Assembly: GCA_021815305.1 (NCBI GenBank)
Contig: JAKAHC010000001.1
Coordinates: 186,001-250,000 of the forward strand
DNA: 64,000 bases
Reading direction: 5' to 3'
Source of the DNA: Deltaproteobacteria bacterium
GTDB taxonomy: Bacteria; Desulfobacterota; Deferrimicrobia; Deferrimicrobiales; Deferrimicrobiaceae
Position numbers and translations under genes: made by a program. How positions within the stretch are numbered: the first letter of the stretch is position 1; the number at the start of each line of letters is the position of its first letter. Shown piece after piece: positions 55,182 through 64,000 of the stretch. A model generated the notes under the pieces. The model ran no database searches. It had not been told where the DNA came from and worked only from the letters and a program-made list of their open reading frames with translations.

Positions 55182-57065
55182 ATGCCGACGGTCCCCGGTC
55201 GACGGCACCGCGCACCGGTGCACGGTGCCGTCCTGGTGCTTCTGGGCTTCCTGATCTATTCCAATACCTTCCATGTCCCGTTCCTTTTCGACGACGGGCC
55301 ATCCATATTGAGAAACGAGGTGATAAGGCGGATCGCCAACTTCACGTCCGGCGCGTCGGGGTACGACTACAACCCCCGAAGATTCCTACCCTACTTTACA
55401 TTCGCAGTGAACTATGCCGTGGGACGGTACGATCCCTTCGGGTACCACATCTTCAATCTTCTGATCCATCTGCTGAATTCCCTCCTTGTATACGCCATCG
55501 CGCGACTCCTGTTCCGCACCGGAATCCTGCGGGCCTCCCGCATCTCCGAGCGGGGACCTCTCCTTGCGTTTCTCACCAGCCTCCTCTTCGTGGCGCATCC
55601 TCTCCAAACGCAGGCGGTCACCTACATCGTCCAGAGGATGACCTCCCTCGCCACGATGTTCTATCTCCTCGCCGTGTATTTCTTCCTGCGGATGCGTATC
55701 GACGAAGAGGCGGCGCCGCGACGGTTGCGGTCCGCGGCGTACCTGGCGGGTTCCCTTGCCTGCACCGTCCTTGCCATGAAATCCAAGGAGATCGCGTTCA
55801 CCATCCCGGTGACGATCGTCGCCTGCGACTGCTGCTTTTTCGGAAAATCCATCCTCAAACGCCCCGCCGTGATCGTGCCGTTCCTTCTGACCTTCCTCGT
55901 CATCCCTCTCGACCTGTTGAACATGAAGGAACCGCTGGGACGGATCCTGTCCGATGTCCGGGGAGTGACCACCGTCCAGAGCCCCTTGACCCGGTACGAA
56001 TACCTCCTTACGGAATTTACCGTAATCGCCACGTATCTCCGCTTGCTGCTTCTCCCCCTCCGCCAGAACATCGATTACGATTTCCCCATCCGGCGCACGT
56101 TGGCTTCGCTGCCCGTGATGTCGTCGCTGCTCTTGATCCTTTCCCTGCTTGCGGTGTCCGCGTACCTTCTCCGGCGCACCCGGAAAGGGATGGATCCCGC
56201 CTGGCGCCTCACGGCCTTCGGCATCCTTTGGTTTTTCATCGCCCTCTCGGTGGAATCCAGCGTGATCCCGATCACGGATGTCATCTTCGAACACCGCATC
56301 TATCTCCCCTCCTTCGGGGCGTTCCTGTCATTCTCCGCAGCGTTCCTCCTGATTTCCACGAAATATTTTTCGGGAAGGAGGCTTGTCCTTCCCATGACGG
56401 CGTTCTTCCTGGCGATCCTTGCCCTTTCCGCCGCCACCTACCGGCGCAACGCGGTCTGGAGGAGCGAGATCAGCCTTTGGAAGGATGCCTCGAGCAAATC
56501 CCCCGGGAGGGCGAGACCTTACATCAACATGGGGGTTGCATACGCCGCCTCCGGCGAGTACGGGAAGGCGATCCCGAATTTCCTGCAAGCCCTGCGGATC
56601 GAGCCCGGGAACGAGGAAATCCGCAACAATCTCGGGAACGCGTATTCCGGCATGGGCGCGCGGGAAGAGGCCGTCCGCAGTTACGAGAGAGCGATCGCGA
56701 TAAAGCCGGATTACCCCGAGCCGTACTACAATCTCGGGATCGTCTATCTCGTGCAGGAAAAACGGTACGCTGACGCCGTCGAAATGTTCCGCAAGGCCAT
56801 CACGTACCGGAAGGATTACTGGGACGCCTACGTGAATCTTGCGGCCGCCTATAACCAGCAGGGAAGGTTCCGCGACACAGTCGATCTCCTGATGCCGAAT
56901 CTCCGGAACCTCTCCGACCGTTCCGATGCGCGCTTCAACCTGGGGGTGGCCTTCCATTACCTCGGACGGAACAGAGAAGCGGAGAGGGAAGCGGACAAAC
57001 TCCGCAAGATCGACCCGGACCGGGCCTCGCAGCTGGAGTCGCTGACCCGCCGGAGAACCCCGTAA
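55182..57065 (+). CDS. Polytopic membrane protein with C-terminal TPR repeats
   Basis: 627 aa. About ten to eleven helices cover residues 15-430, beginning LVLLGFLIYSNTFHVPFLFDDG, where the DD after the first helix is the acidic pair typical of GT-C/O-mannosyltransferase-like TMTC proteins. Four TPR units follow (about 450-600; for example YINMGVAYAASGEYGKAIPN, NNLGNAYSGMGAREEAVRSY). The family is common in Deltaproteobacteria near extracytoplasmic cytochromes. A protein-glycosylation role is inferred only. ATG at 55182 with GAGGAG upstream. Confidence 0.83.
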   Translation: MPTVPGRRHRAPVHGAVLVLLGFLIYSNTFHVPFLFDDGPSILRNEVIRRIANFTSGASGYDYNPRRFLPYFTFAVNYAVGRYDPFGYHIFNLLIHLLNSLLVYAIARLLFRTGILRASRISERGPLLAFLTSLLFVAHPLQTQAVTYIVQRMTSLATMFYLLAVYFFLRMRIDEEAAPRRLRSAAYLAGSLACTVLAMKSKEIAFTIPVTIVACDCCFFGKSILKRPAVIVPFLLTFLVIPLDLLNMKEPLGRILSDVRGVTTVQSPLTRYEYLLTEFTVIATYLRLLLLPLRQNIDYDFPIRRTLASLPVMSSLLLILSLLAVSAYLLRRTRKGMDPAWRLTAFGILWFFIALSVESSVIPITDVIFEHRIYLPSFGAFLSFSAAFLLISTKYFSGRRLVLPMTAFFLAILALSAATYRRNAVWRSEISLWKDASSKSPGRARPYINMGVAYAASGEYGKAIPNFLQALRIEPGNEEIRNNLGNAYSGMGAREEAVRSYERAIAIKPDYPEPYYNLGIVYLVQEKRYADAVEMFRKAITYRKDYWDAYVNLAAAYNQQGRFRDTVDLLMPNLRNLSDRSDARFNLGVAFHYLGRNREAEREADKLRKIDPDRASQLESLTRRRTP

Positions 57066-57120
57066 TCCGATCCGGCTCCTTCACGAACCGGACTCCCCGG
57101 AGCGCCTCGTCAAGCGCCCT

Positions 57121-60100
57121 TCAGCTGCTCCCCGTCGACGACCGGATGATCTCCCTCATTTTTCGGAGGGTCGTGCCCATGAGGGGATATGCCTTTCCGT
57201 CACGCGCCGCGAAGGCAGGTTCCCTCCCGTAGGCGGTCCTCAGACTCGACAGGACTTCGCCGGCGTACCGCCGCACGCTCTCTTCCAACGCTTCCTTTTT
57301 CGCATCGATGTACTTCTGGCCGTAAATGGTCCGGGTCCGGTTGTCAGCGAAAACCACCGCGGCCCTTTCCTCGCCGATGCGAACTTCCACCGCGGACATC
57401 TCCACGATCACACGGGTCCCGGATTCGTTCAATAACGGAAACCTCTCGGACAGGATCAGCGTCGGTGTCATGGCCGCCAGATCCCGGACTTCGCCTTTCA
57501 GGAACCGGAAGGGAGCATAGTCCGGACGCGTACGGTCCAGTTCCCTCATGATTCCGGAAAATTCCGTAGTCCGATACCCGCCGCGAAGGAAGAGGACATG
57601 CGCCATGGAGTATGCCTCCCCCGCCCGAAGGTTCCTGTCCCACTTCTCGACCTGGGCGTCACGCGCGGCAACCCCCGCCGCCGGGAGAAGATAGGGCAGC
57701 AAGGACTCCCGGAACCGGTAGAGGGCAAGGGCGTTTTCCCCCTGGGTGGGAACATCCATCGACATGGGCGCGGAAAATTCGAGGTGCAGGTTGTCATCGG
57801 TATTCCTCACCCCCCCCGCCCCGAACTCCGCCATTCCCCTGGTGCCCATGACGAAATAGTCGAGGAAATCATCGGCCGATCCCATGTCGACGCTCTTCAG
57901 ATCGTCGACGACCCCCGGCGCCGCGATGCGCCTTCCCAATTCCTTTTCGTCGATGACGATCGGATCGTTGCTCCCCACGAGTTCCGCGTCGTTCCGGGTC
58001 AACCAGAGCATGGTGTACCGGAAATTCTCCGAAAATGTCTTCACGACGCATTTCAGGTCGTCCGTGCTCAATTCGTAGATCGGCAGCCACTGGCAGATGA
58101 TCCCTCCCGGCCGGAGATGCTCCGCCGCAAGCCGGAAATATTCCGCGGTATAGAGGTAGCCCGCCCCGCTGAACCACGGGTGAATCGGATCCGCCGTGAT
58201 GACATCGAACGTTTCCTTCGTCGTCATCAGGTAATTCCGGCCGTCGTTTTCGACGATCCGCAGCCTCGGATCGTGGAGAACATCATGGTTGTACCTGGAA
58301 AATGTCCTTGCCACCCCGAGGACTTCCGGTTCGATCTCTGCGAGGACGATCTCTTTCACTCCGGGATGAACGGAAATCGCTCCAAGGGTCATCCCGCTCC
58401 CCGTGCCCAACACGAAAATCTTCTTCGGAGCCTTGTGGAGAAGCATGGGCAGGTGGCCCAGCGTGTACTGGCACTGCATTCCTTCCTTCTGGTTCGAGGC
58501 CTCGATCCGCCCGTTGGTGATGAACGCCTGGGATCCGCCCTTTACCTTGATCGCGCTCACCGTCGCCTGCACTCCCTCGGCGTAGTACAGCACGTCGGTG
58601 TTTTCCATCGCATCCTTCATGTCGAAAGCCGTGCCGAACGCCTCCCGCGTGTTGTTGCGGTAGATGGCGAAGTATTTCAGGTCCCACAATCTCCAAAGAC
58701 CCGGCCGGACGGCCAGCGCCACGATGACGGCGGCGACGGCGGCGGCCGCCCCCCACGCCAACAGCGGGGTCCTCCGGCTGCTCAGCACGATGACGGCGCC
58801 TGCCCCCACGTTGACCAGCGTAAGGAATTGCAGGGACCGTTCGATGCCGAACAGGTAGACCAGGGCGAACCCGCTGATGCCGGCTCCCAGGATCGCCCCG
58901 ACGGTGTTATAGGCAGCCACCTCCCCCACCGCTTCCCCGGAGGATTTCCCGTACTCCGCGCGAATCTTACCCGCAAGCGGAAATGCGATCCCCATGAAGA
59001 ACGCGGGAAGGAACATGTGGGAGAAAGCGACCGCGAAGTTCGCCCCCAACCGGACCCCGAACTCGTCGGTGCCGGTTCCAAGCAGATAGTTCTGGATCCG
59101 GATCGAATGGGACGGGAGGTCCCGGATGAAGTACGTCACCGCCAGGGCGGCGAGACCGATGACCACCTGGAGCGCTCCGAACCATGCCATGGAGATCTCC
59201 GGGGCCCTTGTCGGTTCCCCCCGGACCTTCCCGTAGAGGCCGTACGTCCCGCTCCCGGCCGCGATGCCGGTCAGGAATGCCGCCAGCATGATGGTGAAAC
59301 CGTACACGGAGGCGCCGACCACCATGGCGAGAACGCGGGTCCAGAGGACCTCGTACCCAAGGGCGCAGAACCCGCTGATCCCGATACCCAGAAGGACCAT
59401 TCGGACCGGAAGGGGACGATGACCCTCCGTCGGAGAGCCCCCCCGGCATTCTTTCCCGGGCCCCGGCCCTTCCTCCGAAAAGCGGGGTCCCTCGGGGAAC
59501 AGGGAGGAGGTTTTGTCTTGCAAAAGGATCGCCAGGCCTCCGATGCACGCGTTGATGCTCATCGCGACGGCCAGCGTCCCGGTCAGGGTGATCGAGGGAA
59601 GAAGATAAAATCCCGCCGCGAGGGTTCCCGTCACGGCCCCCAGGGTGTTTATGCCGTACAGGAATGACAACCTGTTCCCCAGGAGGCCCCGACGGGCCGC
59701 AACGAATCGCGACAGGACCGGCAACGTACCCCCCATCAGGGTCGTCGGGACGATCATCGCCACTCCGGCGAACAGGACCCGGAGGAGGGATAAAAGGACG
59801 GGGGTGTCCCCCGTAACGCGCGCGAGGGGAACGTACAGGAGCGGGTAAACCTTCATCAGCAGGATGAACAGGACCGCGGAAAGGGAGATCCCGATCTCGA
59901 GGAGGCCGTACAGGCGGAAAGGCTTCCGTGAGACATCGGCCCGGTTTCCGAACAGGTAACTCCCAAGCGCGAGGCCCCCCATGAACACGGACAACACTGT
60001 GGTCACCGCAAGGTGGGACCCGCCGAAGACCAGGCTGAAGGAGCGGACCCACGCCACCTCGTAGATCAAGGCGGAGACGCCCGACAGAAAGAACATGAGG

Positions 60101-60129
60101 TACACGAGCCCAAGGATCGCCGATTGCAT
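57121..60129 (-). CDS. MFS-like membrane domain fused to spermidine synthase-like domain
   Basis: 1002 aa. The N-terminal half (about 1-490) has a dozen helices (VYLMFFLSGVSALIYEVAWVR at the start is typical of the fused spermidine-synthase family). The second half carries a SAM-fold domain with VLGTGSGMTLGAISVHPGVK near residue 560 and TADPIHPWFSGAGYLYTAEY near 645, then a mixed alpha/beta tail. The classical GGGDG is replaced by GTGSGM, so aminopropyl transfer is unproven. It lies 55 bases after the NHL gene and may belong to the cytochrome unit. Confidence 0.88.
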   Translation of the reverse strand: MQSAILGLVYLMFFLSGVSALIYEVAWVRSFSLVFGGSHLAVTTVLSVFMGGLALGSYLFGNRADVSRKPFRLYGLLEIGISLSAVLFILLMKVYPLLYVPLARVTGDTPVLLSLLRVLFAGVAMIVPTTLMGGTLPVLSRFVAARRGLLGNRLSFLYGINTLGAVTGTLAAGFYLLPSITLTGTLAVAMSINACIGGLAILLQDKTSSLFPEGPRFSEEGPGPGKECRGGSPTEGHRPLPVRMVLLGIGISGFCALGYEVLWTRVLAMVVGASVYGFTIMLAAFLTGIAAGSGTYGLYGKVRGEPTRAPEISMAWFGALQVVIGLAALAVTYFIRDLPSHSIRIQNYLLGTGTDEFGVRLGANFAVAFSHMFLPAFFMGIAFPLAGKIRAEYGKSSGEAVGEVAAYNTVGAILGAGISGFALVYLFGIERSLQFLTLVNVGAGAVIVLSSRRTPLLAWGAAAAVAAVIVALAVRPGLWRLWDLKYFAIYRNNTREAFGTAFDMKDAMENTDVLYYAEGVQATVSAIKVKGGSQAFITNGRIEASNQKEGMQCQYTLGHLPMLLHKAPKKIFVLGTGSGMTLGAISVHPGVKEIVLAEIEPEVLGVARTFSRYNHDVLHDPRLRIVENDGRNYLMTTKETFDVITADPIHPWFSGAGYLYTAEYFRLAAEHLRPGGIICQWLPIYELSTDDLKCVVKTFSENFRYTMLWLTRNDAELVGSNDPIVIDEKELGRRIAAPGVVDDLKSVDMGSADDFLDYFVMGTRGMAEFGAGGVRNTDDNLHLEFSAPMSMDVPTQGENALALYRFRESLLPYLLPAAGVAARDAQVEKWDRNLRAGEAYSMAHVLFLRGGYRTTEFSGIMRELDRTRPDYAPFRFLKGEVRDLAAMTPTLILSERFPLLNESGTRVIVEMSAVEVRIGEERAAVVFADNRTRTIYGQKYIDAKKEALEESVRRYAGEVLSSLRTAYGREPAFAARDGKAYPLMGTTLRKMREIIRSSTGSS

Positions 60130-60184
60130 CAGGAATGAACCTTCCCCGTTCCCGGCATCCGTATTCCGTTCGGAGTCCCGGTTT

Positions 60185-61093
60185 CTACCGGACGATCCTG
60201 AACACCTGGATCCGGTTATTGCCCCGGTCGGCGACGATCACGTTCCCGTCCCTTGCGGCGCAGATCTGTGACGGATACCGGAGCATCCCCTCCTTCCACC
60301 CCATGGCCAGCTGGCGGCCCCGGTACGACCCGTCCCTCCCGATGACCACGATCCCGCTGCCGTTCTCGTCGGCGAGGAGGATGTCCCCGCGCTCGTCGAG
60401 GGCGATGCTCGTCGGGAAATCGAGATCCTCCCCGAGACCGCCCGTCAGGGGTACGACTACGGCGTTGTCTTTCGGAGCGGTAAACACTTTCCTCCCGACG
60501 CTGTCGACGAGATAGAGATTCCCCCCCGTGTCCACGTCGAGATCCGACAGGAATCCGTACCCCTCGGGGAAAGGAATCCCTCGGAGGAATTTGCCCGACG
60601 GGTCAAGTTGGAGAACACGTCCGGAAAGAACGTCCAGCACGTAAAGATTCCCCTCCGGGCCGACACGGAAGCTCCTCGGGACCACGGGCCGGTCGCCCGG
60701 AACCCCGGATGGTTCCACGTACCCGCGGAATTCTCCCGAGGGGGACAGTCGGGCGATCTTCCGAAGCTTTCCGTCGAGGGCCAGGATCTCCCCGTTCGGG
60801 GCGACCTGCACCCGGATGGGATAGGGAAGCTGGGGGATCGAGATGTCCGCGCCGGGGGTCAACGATTCCCCGTGAAGCGAATATTCGACCAGTCGTCCGT
60901 TCCCGGTGTCGGCCACCACGACGAGGGATTTCCCGTCGTACCCCACTCCCTCGGGCTGCCTGAGGCCCGCCCCTTTCCCGTCCACGTAGCCGGATACGAT
61001 CGGCTTCAGCTTCAGGGCCCCCGCGGCGTGGGCGCCTGCCGCGGCGAGAACGGAGGCAAGGAAAACCGCGAGAACTTTCCATGGATTCCTCAT
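60185..61093 (-). CDS. Secreted NHL-repeat beta-propeller protein
   Basis: 302 aa. Signal peptide residues 1-24 (VLAVFLASVLAAAGAHAA). About six NHL-type blades follow, e.g. LRQPEGVGYDGKSLVVVADTG, GNLYLVDSVGRKVF and DGNVIVADRGNNRIQVFRI. Such propellers act as protein-binding scaffolds. It follows the 16-heme cytochrome by 4 bases, so it is co-translated with it; a role in assembling or docking the cytochromes outside the inner membrane is likely. Confidence 0.88.
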   Translation of the reverse strand: MRNPWKVLAVFLASVLAAAGAHAAGALKLKPIVSGYVDGKGAGLRQPEGVGYDGKSLVVVADTGNGRLVEYSLHGESLTPGADISIPQLPYPIRVQVAPNGEILALDGKLRKIARLSPSGEFRGYVEPSGVPGDRPVVPRSFRVGPEGNLYVLDVLSGRVLQLDPSGKFLRGIPFPEGYGFLSDLDVDTGGNLYLVDSVGRKVFTAPKDNAVVVPLTGGLGEDLDFPTSIALDERGDILLADENGSGIVVIGRDGSYRGRQLAMGWKEGMLRYPSQICAARDGNVIVADRGNNRIQVFRIVR

Positions 61094-61097
61094 CCCA

Positions 61098-62375
61098 TCA
61101 CCTCTTCAGGTCGACGTGACACTGGACGCACAGGTCCATCTTCGGGTTGAAGTATGCGAACACTTTCTGGTCCGTCCCGTGGGAACGGTGACAGGAGAGG
61201 CAATCCACCGCAAGGTTCCGGTTTCTCGGATCGATGACCTTGTTCCCGATGGGATGCGTCGTGTGGCGTTGCCAGTCGTGGCAGGACCCGCACAGATCGA
61301 CCGTCGTGGCGTTATCGAGCAGGAACACGTTGTTGGAAGAGTGCGGCGAATGGCACCGGGTACAGTTCCCCTCCTCGATCGGCTTGTGTTTCACGAGGGA
61401 TTTCTTCTGCCGCTCGATGGTGTCGGCGTGGCACGAGCCGCACAACGTTTTCACGGGCATCTTCAGGAGGCGGGACCCCTTGGATGCGTGGGGGCTGTGG
61501 CAGGTGAGACACGTCCCTTTCCCCACCAGCGGCCAGTGGATGCGGGTCCTGTCGAACGTGACGTTCAGCATGTTGCTGTGACACGCGCGGCAGAGCTCGT
61601 ACCCGGAGCGCCTGGTCTTCAGCGCATCGGGCGAGGAGGGGTCGAGATGGCACTGGCTGCACATCTTGTTGAGGACGGGCGCGTGCATGTCCGCCCAAAG
61701 CAGCCCGCCGCGGTTCGATCCATGGGGGTCGTGGCAGGAGGTGCATCGTGCTTTCGAGACGTCGTAACCCTGGTGCTGCTTCGTGAAGGCCGGCTTGCCG
61801 GCGGCGTGGCAGTCCGTGCACAGGACCGGAACGCTTTTCTTCAGGAGGAAGGCGGACTGCGCGGACGCGTGCGGGGAGTGGCAGTTGAGACACCCCTTCG
61901 CCACCGGGTTGTGCTGGAAGCGGGCTTTGCCGACGGCGGCGGCGATCTCCTTGTGGCAACCGTTGCACAGGTCGTTTCCCGCCTGCAGCAGGTTGTATTT
62001 GTTCCGCGACGCGTGGGGGTCGTGGCACTTCACACAATTCCCCTCCGCCACGACCTTGTGGACGCTCTTCGCGTTCCCGGGAACGATCCCGTCGTGGCAC
62101 GTCTTGCAGATCCTGTTGACGTTCGCATCGAGGAGTTTCCCGTGGTTCGAAGTGTGCGGGTTGTGGCAATCGGAGCAATCACCCTCCTTTACCGGAGTGT
62201 GGATGAAAGGAAGGGCCATCTTCTCCCGGAACGCCACGTGGCACGTAAGGCAGATCTTCCCTTTCGCTCCGGGCTTCAGGCGGAACTTGTTGTCCTCGGA
62301 GTGCGCCGTGGCGGAAACCAGAAGGCACACCGCAGCGAGCAGGAGCAGCGGGAACGGCCTGTATCGGGGGTTCAT
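61098..62375 (-). CDS. 16-heme secreted cytochrome c (doubled CXXCH type)
   Basis: 425 aa. Signal peptide residues 1-25 (FPLLLLAAVCLLVSATAHS). Sixteen CxxCH sites from CLTCH (near residue 43) to CVQCH (near 419), mostly in pairs with the doubled-CXXCH pattern C-x2-CH-x-PHxS followed by an LL segment and a second C-x2-CH. ATG at 62375, 10 bases after the larger cytochrome's stop. Likely a periplasmic or extracellular electron wire. No lipobox is visible. Confidence 0.93.
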   Translation of the reverse strand: MNPRYRPFPLLLLAAVCLLVSATAHSEDNKFRLKPGAKGKICLTCHVAFREKMALPFIHTPVKEGDCSDCHNPHTSNHGKLLDANVNRICKTCHDGIVPGNAKSVHKVVAEGNCVKCHDPHASRNKYNLLQAGNDLCNGCHKEIAAAVGKARFQHNPVAKGCLNCHSPHASAQSAFLLKKSVPVLCTDCHAAGKPAFTKQHQGYDVSKARCTSCHDPHGSNRGGLLWADMHAPVLNKMCSQCHLDPSSPDALKTRRSGYELCRACHSNMLNVTFDRTRIHWPLVGKGTCLTCHSPHASKGSRLLKMPVKTLCGSCHADTIERQKKSLVKHKPIEEGNCTRCHSPHSSNNVFLLDNATTVDLCGSCHDWQRHTTHPIGNKVIDPRNRNLAVDCLSCHRSHGTDQKVFAYFNPKMDLCVQCHVDLKR

Positions 62376-62385
62376 CTTCTCTCCT

Positions 62386-64000
62386 CTACTTCTTCTCTAC
62401 GATGTGACAATCGCCGCAGGACCTCCCGGCGAACGGGGGGTGGACCTTTTCCTTGAAGAACTTCGGGTCCTTCGAGGCGTGCGGATCGTGGCAGGAACGG
62501 CAATCCATCACCGCGGGATCGATGGAAACGTGCGCTTTGGCGAACGAGGCGCCTTTCAGGTCGTGGCATTCGCCGCACAGCTTCTGCGGAACCTGGGCCA
62601 GGAGCGCCGGTTCCCCCGAGAGGTGGGGGACATGGCACCGCAGGCAGTCCCGGGACGCGGGGGAATGGACCTTTTCCTTCCGCATCCGGTCCTTCAGGTC
62701 CTTGTGGCATGCCAGGCACAGGTCGGGTCCCTGCACCAGGAGAAGCTTGCCGAGTTTCGATACGTGGGGATTGTGGCATTTCGTGCATTGTCCCGCGGTG
62801 ACCGGCGCATGGGCGCTCTTCGCGTTTTTCAGCCCGTCCGCAAGTTCCGAATGGCACTGTCCGCACACCTTCTCCTGTCGCGCCACGAGCATCCCCGCGA
62901 CGTTGGAGCCGTGCGCGTCGTGGCAGGTCAGGCACTCCCCGTTCTGGAACGGGTCGTGGGAGAACGATCCGGAGGCCACCTTCATCAGGTCCCCGTGGCA
63001 CTTGACGCACAGGGCGGACCCTTTGGCCCGCACGAGCTTCTTCTCCTCGGCACCATGGGGGTTGTGACACGCGTTGCAGTCGCCGGCGAGGACCGGCTTG
63101 TGGGTGTTCGTTTTCAGGAAACCCACCTCGGCGTCGGTGTGGCAGGCGTAGCACACCTTGTCCAGGCGGTCTTTCGCCATGAAGTCATAGTTGGAACCGT
63201 GCGGGTTATGACAGGAGGTGCACTCCCCGGCGGAGAACGGCTCATGGCGCGTCTTCGAATTCAGCGCCGTTTTCTCCTTGGCGTGGCAGGTGAAGCAGAG
63301 GTCGCCCTCTTTGGCAAGGAGGAGCCGGCGGTTTTTCGAAGCGTGCGGCGCGTGGCACGACAGGCAACCCTTTCCTCCCGTGACCGCCTTGTGGGCCTTC
63401 GCCACCGGCTTCCCCTTTTCGCCGTGGCACTCGGTGCAAAGGCGATTCCCCTCCCTCGCGAGAAGGATAGGACTCTCCGACGCATGGGGGTCGTGGCAGG
63501 AGGTGCACTCCCCGTCCCGGAAGGGCGGGTGCGCCACATTCCCGCCTTTGGCGAGCTTTCCCTGGTCGTGGCACTGGTAGCACAAGGCGCTTCCCTTCTC
63601 CGTGGTGGCGAAAGGGACCGGCGAGGCGGGGGATGCGTGACACGAGTCGCAACCCGCCTCCGCCACGGGGGGGTGCACGCTGGTCTTCAGCAGCTTCCGC
63701 CTGGCCGAGGAATGGGGGTTATGGCATTTCGTGCACCCGGACTTCTCCACGGGGTAATTCCCGTGGCTTTTCCGGAAACCGCCCTTGGAAGGATCGTGAC
63801 AGGACACGCAAAGGGGCGTAGGCGCCTTGACGAGGAGGTTCGGCTGGTCGGAACTGTGCGCAAGGTGGCACGCTTTGCATCCTTGGGTCTTGAGGACCTG
63901 GTGAACGACCTTCTTTTCGTACTTCTCCTTCGCGTGGCACTGGTAGCAGGCTTCCGCTCCCTCGGCCTTGAGCAGGTGACTCCCCTGGGCCGCGTGGGGG
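62386..64000 (-). CDS. Large multiheme cytochrome c, at least 22 hemes, 5' end outside window
   Basis: The frame is open to the window edge (at least 537 aa; no start or signal peptide visible). Twenty-two CxxCH sites are seen, the first two (CYQCH and CKACH) lying beyond the internal GTG at 63807. The repeating unit of about 45-50 residues has a CxxCH-x-PHxS half and an L-x-CxxCH half, as in the downstream 16-heme protein. It ends CGDCHIVEKK. The pattern fits a periplasmic-spanning or extracellular conduit of metal-reducing bacteria. Confidence 0.93.
   Translation of the reverse strand, partial: PHAAQGSHLLKAEGAEACYQCHAKEKYEKKVVHQVLKTQGCKACHLAHSSDQPNLLVKAPTPLCVSCHDPSKGGFRKSHGNYPVEKSGCTKCHNPHSSARRKLLKTSVHPPVAEAGCDSCHASPASPVPFATTEKGSALCYQCHDQGKLAKGGNVAHPPFRDGECTSCHDPHASESPILLAREGNRLCTECHGEKGKPVAKAHKAVTGGKGCLSCHAPHASKNRRLLLAKEGDLCFTCHAKEKTALNSKTRHEPFSAGECTSCHNPHGSNYDFMAKDRLDKVCYACHTDAEVGFLKTNTHKPVLAGDCNACHNPHGAEEKKLVRAKGSALCVKCHGDLMKVASGSFSHDPFQNGECLTCHDAHGSNVAGMLVARQEKVCGQCHSELADGLKNAKSAHAPVTAGQCTKCHNPHVSKLGKLLLVQGPDLCLACHKDLKDRMRKEKVHSPASRDCLRCHVPHLSGEPALLAQVPQKLCGECHDLKGASFAKAHVSIDPAVMDCRSCHDPHASKDPKFFKEKVHPPFAGRSCGDCHIVEKK

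Noticed and set aside
61098-64000. Tandem repeat or CRISPR-like array from the regular spacing of similar short motifs
   Set aside because: The periodicity comes from CxxCH codons in two coding sequences; the repeats are degenerate at DNA level and there are no unique spacers.

Overview
The window reads as high-GC chromosome from an anaerobic, respiring Gram-negative bacterium of the Desulfobacterota/Geobacter-like (or Deferrimicrobiota-like) kind. The inference rests on System II cytochrome c biogenesis (ResB/CcsB), four multiheme c-type cytochromes (4, 4, 16 and at least 22 CxxCH sites), sigma-54 style regulation, lipoproteins, and apparent use of UGA as selenocysteine. Nothing here fixes the species. 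No CRISPR array, IS element or prophage was seen. About 50 protein genes and three tRNA genes are dense, and many neighbours overlap by ATGA.

Layout. 1-6 kb: sugar/polysaccharide genes (three GT4 glycosyltransferases, a GDP-mannose 4,6-dehydratase and a sugar C-methyltransferase). 6-11.4 kb (minus): a probable operon running resB, ccsB, a tiny CXXC-family protein, a NapH-like polyferredoxin, a polytopic membrane protein and two glycosyltransferases, from a good sigma-70-like promoter at 11360-11388. 11.4-15.7 kb: a tetraheme cytochrome behind a membrane-anchored GltD-like flavoprotein, a DUF1003 protein, a thioredoxin-fold protein, a small membrane protein and a metallo-beta-lactamase remnant. 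15.7-20.3 kb: tRNA-Glu, tRNA-Lys, purA, serA and divergent serC. 20.3-26.2 kb: a tetraheme cytochrome with two HAMP-like membrane proteins, then a two-component system with a possible sigma-54 target gene beside it. 26-36.7 kb: TVP38 protein, glucan phosphorylase, hybrid kinase and an RND efflux pair. 36.7-47.2 kb: a four-gene trehalose-type operon, ClC channel with divergent MarR regulator, universal stress protein, GH15 glucoamylase and TauE/SafE exporter. 47.3-55 kb: aquaporin, SDR, tRNA-Ala, metW, NUDIX hydrolase, two-subunit biotin carboxylase/carboxyltransferase and purC. 55-64 kb: TPR membrane protein, MFS/spermidine-synthase fusion, NHL-repeat protein and two very large multiheme cytochromes, the last one cut by the window edge.

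Main discovery. Two short genes that appear to stop early at UGA probably encode selenoproteins. At 8866-9006 a CD1871A-like CXXC protein has UGA in place of the first Cys of its C-terminal CxxC (giving U-L-S-C). At 14625-14951 a thioredoxin-fold protein has UGA where relatives carry Cys in a C-R-x-Y motif. In both, the frame continues with family-like sequence to a second stop, and a perfect 6-bp hairpin with a small G-starting loop lies 17-18 nt after the UGA, as expected of a bacterial SECIS. The first hairpin also abuts the start codon of the downstream polyferredoxin gene.

Other points of interest are a tandem OtsB pair in which one copy has lost its nucleophilic Asp (D to N), a membrane GltD-like flavoprotein coupled to a tetraheme cytochrome, a MarR palindrome inside a promoter, and the large multiheme cytochrome cluster that suggests extracellular or long-range electron transfer.
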